Shown: piece by piece, positions 1 through 7,696 of the stretch
Layout: the number at the start of each line of letters is the position of its first letter
How positions within the stretch are numbered: position 1 is the first letter of the stretch
DNA from: Bizionia sp.
GTDB taxonomy: Bacteria; Bacteroidota; Bacteroidia; Flavobacteriales; Flavobacteriaceae
DNA: 13,559 nucleotides
Assembly (NCBI GenBank): GCA_018067115.1
Contig: JAGPVI010000138.1
Coordinates: 1 to 13,559 of the forward strand
Reading direction: 5' to 3'
Position numbers and translations under genes: made by a program
Notes under the pieces: generated by a model
What the model was told of the DNA's origin: nothing
Databases searched by the model: none
The model's input: the letters and a program-made list of their open reading frames with translations, nothing else

Positions 1-96
1 GGTAAGATTTCTTTTTATTTTTCCATTACGCACGTACGTTCGGAGACATTTTATTAAAACAATCTGAAACTAAAACAGTAAATGTCACCTACTTTA

Positions 97-2211
97 TTAG
101 TCGTCTTTGTCAATGACACTAAGTGCCAATCGGATTTTGAAATAATCCATTTGTTCATTAAAATAGTCGAAGTAATCCTTTAAAGTCTTTGGAGAGTCCA
201 ACTCAATTTTTGCTTGATGCACAGCTTCCACATCACTTTTGGAAACAAAATCGTAGATATTAATAGCTTTACCGTCGGAATATAATTTTGCAATATGAGA
301 ATATACTGTGGGTGCTTTTAGTTTTCTCTGAAGCGATATTTCTTCAATCGATAATCCAGATTTATACAATTCGTAAGTTACCAAATGAGTATCTGTTTTT
401 TTTGGTTTTTTAACCTTTGAACCTATAAAATCAAGGATTTCGGCTATGAACTCATCACCATAAACCTCCATTTTACGCTGTCCGACACCAGAAATAGATA
501 GGAACTCGCTTTCCGACATTGGGCGAACGCGCTCCATTTCTTTTAAGGTTGCATCGTTAAAAATAAGATAGGCTGGTAGGTTTTCCTCTAAAGAAATGCG
601 ATAGCGCAATTTTCGTAAGCGCTCGAATAAGCTATTACTATTAACTGCTTTTGTTTTAACCGCAGCAGGTGTTTTTGCTTTTTCATTAATATGAACAGGA
701 TATGTTAAGTATACTTTTAGTCCTTTAAACAATACTTTCTCTGAAAAATCGGTGAGCTGTAATGTGTTATTTTTATGAAAAGCAATTTCGCAAATCCCTT
801 GATTAATTAATTGAATAATATACTGTTGCCAATCTTTCCAAGAGATATCATGCCCTATTCCAAAGGTTTTTACACGATTTAGACCTTTTTCTAAAACATT
901 AGCATTATTGGCACCACGAAGCACATCTATTATTGTTCCTGTGGCTTCTTGTTGCTCTACTCTAGTGATTGTGGAAAGGATTTTTTGTGCAATCACAGTC
1001 CCATCGAAAAACTTGGGTGGATTTTTACATACATCGCAATTACCACAGTTTTCAGCTAGCAGCTCGCCAAAATAACTTAATAATATTTTTCTTCGGCAGG
1101 TAGTTGCTTCACTAAACTGCTTCATCCGTTCTAATTTGGCAATTTGCACGTCTTCATTAGTCGCTCCAGTTGCAAATTTTCTTAGCTGAATAACATCGGC
1201 ATAACTATGAAATAATACTGCCTTTGCTTTTAAACCATCGCGTCCCGAACGCCCAATTTCCTGATAATAGCCTTCTATATTTTTTGGCATATTATGATGA
1301 ATAACCCAACGCACATTCGATTTGTCAATTCCCATTCCAAAAGCGACAGTAGCGCAAACCACTTGTGTTTTATCGAAAATAAAGTCTTCTTGCACTCGTG
1401 TTCTATCATCAAAACTTAAACCGGCGTGGTAACAATCGCTATTAATACCGTTATCGTTTAGCTTTTTGGCAATTTGCTCTGTGTTTTTTCTACTTAAGCA
1501 ATACACAATTCCCGATTGTCCAGGGTGTTTTTTAATAAAAGAGACTATTTGTTTGGCACGTGCATCGGCAGGGCGCACTTCCAATTCAATATTTTTCCTG
1601 TCGAAAGACGAGATAAACTGGTCGGCATCTGGCATTTGCAGCTGCTCTACAATATCTTGACGCGTCGCTTTATCTGCCGTTGCGGTTAAGGCTATAATTG
1701 GTGTATTGGGTAATCGTTTTTTTAAAAATCCTAATTGCTGGTACGACGGTCTAAAATCGTGGCCCCAACTGGAAATACAATGCGCTTCATCTATGGCAAC
1801 GCAACTAATGTATTTCTCATTCACTAAATTTTCTAACCCAGAAAGACTCTCTGGCGCAACATAAAGTAGTTTTATTTCTTTGGTGATTACTTTTTCAATA
1901 ATGCTTTGTTGCTCTTGGGACGTTTGACTGCTGTTATAAAAAGAGGCTTTTATTCCGTTGGCATTTAAACCATCTACCTGGTCTTTCATTAAGGCAATTA
2001 ACGGCGAAATTACTAGTGTTAACCCCTCTAAAACAACAGCTGGTATTTGAAAACATATAGATTTCCCACCACCGGTAGGCATAATAACCAGTGTGTCTTT
2101 TTTTTGCAACACATTTTCAATAATTTCCTGTTGTTGCCCTCTAAAGGTATCGTACCCAAAATAGGTTTTTAAAGCAGAATGTAATTGGTGTTGTGAAGCA
2201 GTTTCTAGCAT
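97..2211 (-). CDS. recQ: ATP-dependent DNA helicase RecQ
   Basis: 3'-5' SF2 DNA helicase that unwinds forked and recombination intermediates in the cytoplasm. Numbered from the upstream in-frame TTG, Walker A PTGGGKS is at 47-53, DEAH at 143-146, TATA-type motif III at 176-181 and motif VI YYQEIGRSGRDG near 327-338. The RQC zinc site follows with Cys374, Cys391, Cys394 and Cys397, then a winged-helix part, an HRDC domain at about 530-605 and a C-terminal HTH_40-like domain at about 615-695, typical of the longer RecQ form. I place the start at the ATG at 2211 (704 aa) because the open frame only extends two codons further to a TTG. All catalytic motifs are intact. It is followed by a 130 bp gap to the DUF1853 gene on the same strand and may be transcribed alone. 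Family assignment is secure. Confidence 0.96.
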   Translation of the reverse strand: MLETASQHQLHSALKTYFGYDTFRGQQQEIIENVLQKKDTLVIMPTGGGKSICFQIPAVVLEGLTLVISPLIALMKDQVDGLNANGIKASFYNSSQTSQEQQSIIEKVITKEIKLLYVAPESLSGLENLVNEKYISCVAIDEAHCISSWGHDFRPSYQQLGFLKKRLPNTPIIALTATADKATRQDIVEQLQMPDADQFISSFDRKNIELEVRPADARAKQIVSFIKKHPGQSGIVYCLSRKNTEQIAKKLNDNGINSDCYHAGLSFDDRTRVQEDFIFDKTQVVCATVAFGMGIDKSNVRWVIHHNMPKNIEGYYQEIGRSGRDGLKAKAVLFHSYADVIQLRKFATGATNEDVQIAKLERMKQFSEATTCRRKILLSYFGELLAENCGNCDVCKNPPKFFDGTVIAQKILSTITRVEQQEATGTIIDVLRGANNANVLEKGLNRVKTFGIGHDISWKDWQQYIIQLINQGICEIAFHKNNTLQLTDFSEKVLFKGLKVYLTYPVHINEKAKTPAAVKTKAVNSNSLFERLRKLRYRISLEENLPAYLIFNDATLKEMERVRPMSESEFLSISGVGQRKMEVYGDEFIAEILDFIGSKVKKPKKTDTHLVTYELYKSGLSIEEISLQRKLKAPTVYSHIAKLYSDGKAINIYDFVSKSDVEAVHQAKIELDSPKTLKDYFDYFNEQMDYFKIRLALSVIDKDD

Positions 2212-2304
2212 AGTCAAGAATTAATCAAAAAAGTAATGTTGCAAAGTAAAGAAGAATAGTTAAGTTTTCAGTCCTTGTTTTTGCTTAAATCATAAGAAAT
2301 ACGA

Positions 2305-2332
2305 GAGAACAAAATGAAGCCGATATGCTTCA
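2305..2332 (-). terminator. Rho-independent terminator of the DUF1853 gene
   Basis: On the minus strand, TGAAGC, a 6-base loop and GCTTCA form a short stem just downstream of the DUF1853 stop codon, followed by TTTTGTT. On the plus strand there is no T-run after the stem, so the direction fits the minus-strand gene. The stem has only 6 bp, so this is a moderate call. Confidence 0.5.
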
Positions 2333-2346
2333 ATTTATAATAATTA

Positions 2347-3156
2347 TTACCACGCAACGATAAAACATTTACTCAGTTCTCCGTTTGGGTGTTTTAACCA
2401 TACTAGTGGTGAATATTTTTCGGCTTTATACTCATCTAATTTTGGAAGTATTTGCGTATAGGTTTGCCAATCGGCAGTGTTTGTAACATCGAGTAGCCAA
2501 TCGGTTTTTTTAGGACAATAAAACAAACAGTTTTCAAATTGTGGCAAGTCGGCGTAATTAAAATAAAAACCATACACACAATTGGGGTTTAAATGGGTGA
2601 GTGTAATAGATGATCTCAGTGGTAAAAACAGTTGTGCTTTAAAGTATATTTTTTGTTGAATAGTCTCTGCTCTTAACCCTAAACTGTCCAATAACGGTTT
2701 AGTTTCAGGCGAATAGAGTAGTGGCAGTTGGTGTGTTTTTAGTTTGTGTAGTTTTTCATTTAACGTATCGCGACGCATCGGGCCAATACAGTGGTCTATT
2801 TCGGTGGTTCCTAAAGAGGGGTCATACAAGTAAAATTTAAATTGAATTTCTAAGTGTACCGGCGTGTTTTCCTCTAAAAGCAAACAATCGAGCTCGCCAA
2901 TAGTACGTTCTTCATTTTTAATCTGACAGTTTTCGGCTAAAATATTGAGGTTAGGGAGTTGTAGTAACTCGGCAGAAACAAAACGCTCAACGCGCTGTCC
3001 CAGTCGGACTCTCGGGTTTATGGGGCTATTAAAAACAAAAGCATTCTCAGGCCTTGTAATAAAAGGATCCAGGCCATTGACCGTGGTATTAAATAAATGC
3101 GGAGTATTAAAAAATCCGTTAAATTGTTCTTGGTAATCTTCTGTCTTGTCAGTCAT
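2347..3156 (-). CDS. DUF1853 family protein, possible PD-(D/E)XK-fold nuclease
   Basis: Soluble protein of about 269 aa with no signal peptide or membrane segment, resembling the uncharacterised DUF1853 family. The function is not established. Counting from the ATG at 3156, a GELD segment (Glu88, Asp90) is followed by a beta-strand-like stretch HLEIQFKFYLYD (Glu103, Gln105, Lys107). This acidic residue plus E/Q-x-K pattern resembles the catalytic core of PD-(D/E)XK phosphodiesterases, including the QxK variant of Mrr-like enzymes; that reading is inference. I chose ATG 3156 because the frame extends only four codons further to a TTG, and a good -7 element lies just upstream and would give a very short leader. 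It diverges from the RadD-like helicase gene, so a nucleic-acid role would fit its surroundings but is unproven. Confidence 0.75.
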   Translation of the reverse strand: MTDKTEDYQEQFNGFFNTPHLFNTTVNGLDPFITRPENAFVFNSPINPRVRLGQRVERFVSAELLQLPNLNILAENCQIKNEERTIGELDCLLLEENTPVHLEIQFKFYLYDPSLGTTEIDHCIGPMRRDTLNEKLHKLKTHQLPLLYSPETKPLLDSLGLRAETIQQKIYFKAQLFLPLRSSITLTHLNPNCVYGFYFNYADLPQFENCLFYCPKKTDWLLDVTNTADWQTYTQILPKLDEYKAEKYSPLVWLKHPNGELSKCFIVAW

Positions 3157-3165
3157 ATTCACAAT

Positions 3166-3173
3166 CAAAAATA
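3166..3173 (-). promoter_or_regulatory. -7 promoter element for the DUF1853 gene
   Basis: The minus strand reads TATTTTTG, an exact match to the Bacteroidota -7 consensus TAnnTTTG, 9 bp upstream of the ATG at 3156. This predicts a nearly leaderless mRNA. I see no clear -33 TTG at the usual distance. Confidence 0.45.
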
Positions 3174-3225
3174 CAAATTTTAAAATTTTTATGGGATTTA
3201 AACGTAAAAAGCCTACAAAACGTTG

Positions 3226-3233
3226 TATTTTTG
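3226..3233 (+). promoter_or_regulatory. -7 promoter element for the RadD-like helicase gene
   Basis: TATTTTTG matches TAnnTTTG, 26 bp upstream of the helicase ATG. It forms a divergent pair with the minus-strand element at 3166-3173. No convincing -33 TTG is visible. Confidence 0.45.
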
Positions 3234-3259
3234 CCCATTGTAAAATTTGAACAAATTAG

Positions 3260-4813
3260 ATGTCAGTAACAGCTTTAGAATTAGAAGAACGCACCGAAGG
3301 AAAAAATTTATATAGCTACCAACAAGGGGCTATAAACAAAATTTTTAAATGTTTTGAAGACGCTCCAGAAGATTATCATTTATTGTATCAACTGCCTACT
3401 GGTGGGGGTAAAACGGTAATATTTTCTGAGATTGTTAGGCAGTATTTAAAGAATCACAAAAAGCAAGTATTGGTGATGACTCACCGTATTGAATTGTGCA
3501 AACAAACATCGAATATGCTCTCGGAGTTTGGTGTTTCTAATAAAGTAATTGATAGTAAAGCAGATTTATCAGATCAGGGGAATTACAATTGTTTTGTGGC
3601 GATGGTAGAAACCTTAAACAATAGGTTAACCGACAATAAACTAGACATTTCTGATATTGGTTTAGTCATTATTGATGAGGCCCATTACAACTCATTTACA
3701 AAATTATTTAAGTTCTTCGAAAAGTCCTTTATTTTAGGAGTAACAGCAACCCCTTTAAGTAGTAATATAAATCTACCAATGAAGGACAACTACAATGAAT
3801 TAATTGTAGGAGAAACCATCCAATCATTAATAGAAAATGAATTCTTGGCACGTGCCGAAGTGTTTTCTTATAATGTGGGGTTAACCTCTTTGGTTGTTGG
3901 TGCTAACGGTGATTATACCGTAAAATCTTCTGAAGATTTATATACCAATACAGACATGTTAACGAAGCTTATTCAGGCTTACGAAGAACGCTGTAAAGGA
4001 AAGAAAACACTAATATTTAACAACGGTATTAATACATCGTTACACGTATACGACACCTTTAAACGCGCGGGTTACCCAGTAGCTCACCTTGATAATAACA
4101 ACAGTAAAAAGGAGCGTAAAGCAATTTTAAAATGGTTTAAAGAAACGCCAGATGCTATTTTAACATCGGTTAGTATTTTAACCACTGGATTCGATGAGCC
4201 TACGGTAGATTGTATTGTGTTAAATAGAGCGACAAAATCGCTGACGCTATACTACCAAATGATTGGTCGTGGATCGCGTATTTTAAAGAAGAAATCGAAG
4301 TTTACTGTTATTGATTTAGGTAACAATTTACACCGTTTTGGACCCTGGGGAAGTGATTTAGACTGGCAGAAAATTTTTAGATCGCCTAATTTCTATTTAG
4401 ACGGTATTTTAAATGATGAAGATTTAGAAGAAAACTTTAGATACGAAATGCCAGAAGCCGTACGTGCGGAATTTGCTAAATCTGAAGATGTATATTTCGA
4501 TGTTAAGAAAAATTATATAACGTCGATTAGAAATGGAGAATCTTCTAAAGTTATTTTAGAGCGCTCGATACAAAATCACGCAAAAATTTGTATTGAAAAC
4601 AGTGAGGATTTGTGGGATGCTTTGGCGCTTGCAAAATTACTTGGTGATGATATCGATTTTAGAATTCATCGTTATACAAAATGCATTAGTAAAAGTACGT
4701 TTAACTTTGTAGAATGGTTAAAAGACGATTACCGAAAGAAATTAAATGCGTATTTACGTACTAATTTTGATGAAGTTTTTGAAGAGATTCACGGTTTTCC
4801 GCCTGAAGATTAG
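3260..4813 (+). CDS. DEAD/DEAH-box SF2 helicase, RadD/YejH-like
   Basis: Cytoplasmic SF2 ATPase of 517 aa, slightly shorter than E. coli RadD. A Q-containing N-terminal motif is at about 17-27, Walker A PTGGGKT at 46-52, DEAH at 139-142, motif III VTATP at 161-165, motif IV near 250-256, motif V TTGFDEP at 318-324 and motif VI QMIGRGSR at 333-340. The GRGSR form of motif VI and the following VIDLGNNLHRFG segment are typical of RadD/YejH-type and type I restriction-like helicases. The roughly 150-residue C-terminus has no domain I can name. RadD in E. coli acts in DNA repair with SSB and RecA; the same role here is inference. There is no obvious terminator before the DEAD-box gene 72 bp downstream, so read-through is possible. 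Confidence 0.85.
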   Translation: MSVTALELEERTEGKNLYSYQQGAINKIFKCFEDAPEDYHLLYQLPTGGGKTVIFSEIVRQYLKNHKKQVLVMTHRIELCKQTSNMLSEFGVSNKVIDSKADLSDQGNYNCFVAMVETLNNRLTDNKLDISDIGLVIIDEAHYNSFTKLFKFFEKSFILGVTATPLSSNINLPMKDNYNELIVGETIQSLIENEFLARAEVFSYNVGLTSLVVGANGDYTVKSSEDLYTNTDMLTKLIQAYEERCKGKKTLIFNNGINTSLHVYDTFKRAGYPVAHLDNNNSKKERKAILKWFKETPDAILTSVSILTTGFDEPTVDCIVLNRATKSLTLYYQMIGRGSRILKKKSKFTVIDLGNNLHRFGPWGSDLDWQKIFRSPNFYLDGILNDEDLEENFRYEMPEAVRAEFAKSEDVYFDVKKNYITSIRNGESSKVILERSIQNHAKICIENSEDLWDALALAKLLGDDIDFRIHRYTKCISKSTFNFVEWLKDDYRKKLNAYLRTNFDEVFEEIHGFPPED

Positions 4814-4885
4814 TATGTACTAAGCGGGTTACTGTTTACCATTTAAAAGGTTACTATTTTAATATTTCTAATTACACTATATATT

Positions 4886-6004
4886 ATGACAACATTTAAA
4901 GATTTAGGCGTTCATAAAAACTACATCAAATCATTAAAAGAATTAGGAATTAAATCACCTACAGATATCCAGGCGCAGGCGATACCTATGTTAATGGCAT
5001 CGGCTAAAGATTTTATAGGTTTAGCACAAACAGGAACAGGAAAAACCGCTGCTTACGGTTTACCGGCACTACATAAAGTGAATCCGAAAATAGATGCAGT
5101 TCAAGTGTTAATTTTATCGCCTACACGAGAACTTGTTCAACAAATAAAAAAACAACTCTTTAAATTCACAAAATACAACGATGCTCAAGTCTTTGTTGAA
5201 GGTGTTTACGGAGGAGAAAAAATAGATATTCAGATTAGAAACCTAAAGCGTACTACTCATATTGTAGTGGCAACGCCAGGGCGATTAGTCGATTTATTAG
5301 ATAAAAACTGCATTGATTTAAAACAGATTAAAACCATTGTTTTGGATGAAGCAGACGAAATGCTGAGTATGGGCTTTAAACAAGACTTAAACACTATTCT
5401 TAATGCGACGTCTGGAACTAGAAATGTCTGGTTATTTTCTGCTACTATGCCCGAAGATTTAAAAGATATTGTAAAACGCTACGTCTCTAAAGATGCGATG
5501 CGCATAGAAATTGATAGAAATAGTTTAGTAAACGCTAATATTTCTCATTTTGTAGTAGAAACTACTATTGCGAACAAGCCAGAAACGTTAATTCGCTTAC
5601 TGGAAGAGCGTGAAGACGAACGCGGTATTGTGTTTTGTAAAACGAAAGCTGGCGCACAGGGTTTAAAGCAATTACTTCAAAAAGAAGGGTTTAATGTCGA
5701 CGCATTAGAAGGCGATATGATGCAAAAAGATCGCGATAAAGTGATGCGCGCTTTTAAGAATACAAATCTTCAGATTTTAATTTCTACGGATGTTTCGGCA
5801 CGTGGTATTGATGTCGATAATTTAGGGTTTGTTATTCACCATCAATTACCAGAGCATTTAGAATATTACACACACAGAAGCGGAAGAACAGCAAGAGCAG
5901 GTAAAAAAGGGGAGAGCATTGCGTTGGTACTTTCCAATGAAATGACGCAGTTAAAAGCCATTGAAAAAAAGCTTATGATTACCTTTAAAACCTTAACGTT
6001 ATAA
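4886..6004 (+). CDS. DEAD-box RNA helicase, C-terminally truncated
   Basis: ATP-dependent RNA helicase core: Q motif GIKSPTDIQ at 21-29, Walker A QTGTGKT at 48-54, PTREL at 79-83, TPGR at 130-133, DEAD at 154-157, SAT at 185-187, motif V STDVSARGID at 300-309 and motif VI HRSGRTARAG at 330-339. The reading frame ends at 372 aa, in the segment KKLMITFKTLTL. In the flavobacterial relatives I know, the corresponding point continues into an IP-S/T-G-x-EIC linker and a DbpA-like RNA-binding domain, for roughly 550-600 aa. Here none of that follows in any frame. The ATPase core may still fold and work, but substrate targeting would be lost. An inverted repeat TTAACG/CGTTAA lies right at the new stop, possibly marking the breakpoint. 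The family call is certain; calling it truncated rests on recalled family length. Confidence 0.9.
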   Translation: MTTFKDLGVHKNYIKSLKELGIKSPTDIQAQAIPMLMASAKDFIGLAQTGTGKTAAYGLPALHKVNPKIDAVQVLILSPTRELVQQIKKQLFKFTKYNDAQVFVEGVYGGEKIDIQIRNLKRTTHIVVATPGRLVDLLDKNCIDLKQIKTIVLDEADEMLSMGFKQDLNTILNATSGTRNVWLFSATMPEDLKDIVKRYVSKDAMRIEIDRNSLVNANISHFVVETTIANKPETLIRLLEEREDERGIVFCKTKAGAQGLKQLLQKEGFNVDALEGDMMQKDRDKVMRAFKNTNLQILISTDVSARGIDVDNLGFVIHHQLPEHLEYYTHRSGRTARAGKKGESIALVLSNEMTQLKAIEKKLMITFKTLTL

Positions 6005-6015
6005 GCGTTAACTAA

Positions 6016-6135
6016 CGATTAGCCAAAACAGAGGAATGTTATGAAGGCAAAATCTTGTATTTAATTTACAAGGATCCAAACGAGACTAATTTTGCCACGG
6101 CTGGACATACTATTATTAGAATCCGTTTAGAATAG
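6016..6135 (+). pseudogene. C-terminal remnant of an unidentified protein
   Basis: Shifted relative to the helicase frame, 39 codons stay open up to TAG at 6133-6135. They read like real protein: a charged stretch with CYEGKILYLIYKDP, then AGHTIIRIRLE at the end. There is no start codon, an in-frame TAA lies just upstream at 6013-6015, and a strong terminator follows immediately, as expected at a gene 3' end. I do not recognise the family. The simplest reading is that a deletion joined the helicase, minus its tail, to the last part of a neighbouring gene. The stretch is short, so chance coding character cannot be excluded. Confidence 0.35.
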
Positions 6136-6177
6136 ATCAAAAAAAAACTACTTTGAAAAAAGTAGTTTTTTTGATCT
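6134..6177. terminator. Bidirectional terminator between convergent genes
   Basis: AGATC followed by an A-run and ACTACTT pairs with AAGTAGT followed by a T-run and GATCT around a short loop. The left arm has nine A and the right arm seven T, so each strand carries a stem followed by a U-tract. It lies between the plus-strand helicase/remnant and the minus-strand hpf gene and can end both transcripts. Confidence 0.85.
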
Positions 6178-6194
6178 CTATTTATAATATAAGA

Positions 6195-6494
6195 TTAATG
6201 AGTTTTCATTTTGCCTTTACGCTTTTCTAATTGGCGCTCTAGTTGGTTAATCGCTTCGGTAACACTCTTGTGGTAAGAATCGCTGTTGTCTTCGGCGAAT
6301 AGGCGAGGACCAGGAGCACTTAAACGTATACTAGATATTTTACCTGTATTATCTGATGAGTTTTGAATTTTAAAAAACACATCTGCACGAACTATAAATT
6401 CGTATTTATTGAATAGTTTATTTAATTTTTCTGTAACAAAAGTTTCTAGTGCTGCACTAGGGTTTACTTCATGGTATTCAAAATTTATGTCCAT
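6195..6494 (-). CDS. hpf: Ribosome hibernation-promoting factor, short HPF/RaiA type
   Basis: Small ribosome-associated protein (99 aa) of the HPF/YfiA/sigma-54 modulation family. It binds the 30S decoding region and inactivates ribosomes in stationary phase or stress. The sequence shows the beta-alpha-beta-beta-beta-alpha pattern of the family: MDINFEYHEV at the start, LNKLFNKYEFIVRADVFF in the first helix-strand unit, a RLSAPGPRLFA strand, and a basic C-terminal helix ending in EKRKGKMK. It lacks the dimerising C-terminal domain of long HPF, as usual in Bacteroidota. Its 3' end shares the bidirectional terminator with the helicase remnant. A TATCTTTA element lies 38 bp upstream of the start. 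Well supported by length and motifs. Confidence 0.93.
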   Translation of the reverse strand: MDINFEYHEVNPSAALETFVTEKLNKLFNKYEFIVRADVFFKIQNSSDNTGKISSIRLSAPGPRLFAEDNSDSYHKSVTEAINQLERQLEKRKGKMKTH

Positions 6495-6531
6495 ATCATT
6501 TAATGTTTAATCGTTAATGTTGTGTGTTACC

Positions 6532-6539
6532 TAAAGATA
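6532..6539 (-). promoter_or_regulatory. Possible -7 element for hpf
   Basis: The minus strand reads TATCTTTA, one base off TAnnTTTG, 38 bp upstream of the hpf start codon. No matching -33 element is apparent. Confidence 0.3.
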
Positions 6540-6607
6540 GTAAACACTTATTAATTTGAGTGTGTTTTGGCAAAATTTTATGGATTATAATGGTAGGTTA
6601 TAGTACC

Positions 6608-6644
6608 AAAAAAACAGAGTAATCACATTTGCAATTACTCTGTT
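6608..6644 (-). terminator. Rho-independent terminator of csbD
   Basis: AACAGAGTAAT at 6613-6623 pairs perfectly with ATTACTCTGTT at 6634-6644 around a 10-base loop. Read on the minus strand the 11 bp stem is followed by seven or more T, 40 bp after the csbD stop codon. It separates csbD from hpf, so these are independent transcripts. Confidence 0.85.
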
Positions 6645-6683
6645 AGTACTTAAGCTGTTAAGCTATCTATGCAATTAATATTA

Positions 6684-6869
6684 TTACATTTTATCAATTT
6701 CATCTGAAATCTGTTCTTTAGTTTTTCCAGTTTTTTCCTGGAGTTTACCTATCATTTCGTCAAATTTACCTTCAGTGTAGGTTACATCGTCGTCGGTAAG
6801 ATCACCATATTTTTGTTTGAATTTACCTTTAACTTGTTTCCATTTTCCTTCTAATTGATCGCTATTCAT
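6684..6869 (-). CDS. CsbD family stress protein
   Basis: Very small, highly charged, cysteine-free protein (61 aa) of the CsbD/YjbJ family. It starts MNSDQLEGKWKQVKGKFKQK and carries the repeated G-K motifs and the TEGKFDEMIGKLQEKTGKTKEQ segment of the family. Members are abundant under general stress (sigma-B regulon in Bacillus, stationary phase in enterics) but their molecular function is unknown. The gene has its own consensus -7 element about 35 bp upstream and a strong terminator, so it is monocistronic. Its neighbour hpf is also a stationary-phase/stress factor. Confidence 0.92.
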   Translation of the reverse strand: MNSDQLEGKWKQVKGKFKQKYGDLTDDDVTYTEGKFDEMIGKLQEKTGKTKEQISDEIDKM

Positions 6870-6904
6870 AATTCTAAGTTTTAAGATTAATAATTTGTTA
6901 TACT

Positions 6905-6912
6905 CAAAGATA
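6905..6912 (-). promoter_or_regulatory. -7 promoter element of csbD
   Basis: The minus strand reads TATCTTTG, an exact TAnnTTTG match, 35 bp upstream of the csbD ATG. No clear -33 TTG is seen at 17-21 bp, which may indicate an alternative sigma factor or a weak upstream element. Confidence 0.5.
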
Positions 6913-7042
6913 GTAGGATTGTTTATTTAGAATGTGCTCATTTCGGTTGTTGATTTGCTGAAATGCTATAACTGCGTTAAAGTTTTATTAACGACAATAA
7001 TTAGTAGTGTTACATAGCGGTTGTGTTAGGATTATTATAACG

Positions 7043-7105
7043 GATAGAATCTAGGACTTCGGATTCGATATAATTGTTAATATAATAAGGAGAGTAGATT
7101 CTATC
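7043..7105. repeat. Inverted repeat with 11 bp perfect arms
   Basis: GATAGAATCTA at 7043-7053 pairs with TAGATTCTATC at 7095-7105 across a 41 bp AT-rich loop. Inside the loop GATTC at 7061-7065 could compete for the GAATC part of the left arm, giving two alternative hairpins. No gene starts directly after it. Confidence 0.55.
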
Positions 7106-7113
7106 ATTTTCTA

Positions 7114-7233
7114 TTTTACATAATATTAATTATAGGACAAATGTATTGTGTGCAGTTTCCGTATAGCTGTGCTATTTTATATAATTGTAGATATGATTGC
7201 CTTTAGGCTCATATCGTCACCAATTATGTAAAA
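7114..7233. repeat. 120 bp segment bounded by inverted 11-mer TTTTACATAAT
   Basis: TTTTACATAAT at 7114-7124 is repeated in inverted orientation as ATTATGTAAAA at 7223-7233, and a third copy in that second orientation lies at 7289-7299. The sequence is AT-rich, so some chance matching is expected, but three exact copies within 190 bp stand out. Flanking target-site duplications are not visible. Confidence 0.4.
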
Positions 7234-7696
7234 GGAAACCAACACGCCATACTTAAATAATTGTTCCTCATTGGTTAGCTATAATTGCATTATGTAAAAT
7301 ATCCCAGAACATTTTATTATTTAAGCGAATTATATAACCCGGTCATGAATCTATAAACGGTATGCTGCGCATGGCGAAATAATTTATTTGTATCTATAAT
7401 TAGTCGCTATGTGAAACTGCCGCTGCCTATGCGCTGGATTGTTTTATAAAATCAAATTGCTCTGGCAATTTCTTTTACACACAATTATCCAAAGCTTGCC
7501 AACGCCAAAATAAAAGCTAACCTTTTTGCTCTTATTAAAAATCGCGTATTTGATAAAATGTACGTAATAAAAAATTTTAGACGATTCTCGTGGATTGCCA
7601 CAAGAGCATAAATTTCAAGAAATCGACTTTTTAGGAGATTCACGAACACATTTTATATTTAATCTTTCAATTAATCTTTTTTTTCTACTTTCATTA

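Noticed and set aside
1..68. Possible gene tail entering from the left edge on the plus strand
   Set aside because: Two different frames are open to the edge with equally plausible codons, so nothing distinguishes coding from chance.
2209..2217. TTG start for recQ giving 706 aa
   Set aside because: An ATG lies two codons downstream and there is no ribosome site favouring the TTG.
97..6004. Defence island or antiphage system formed by the three helicases
   Set aside because: RecQ, the RadD-like helicase and the DEAD-box protein look like ordinary housekeeping families, with no methylase, toxin or other defence partner. Only the DUF1853 nuclease idea is kept as a finding.
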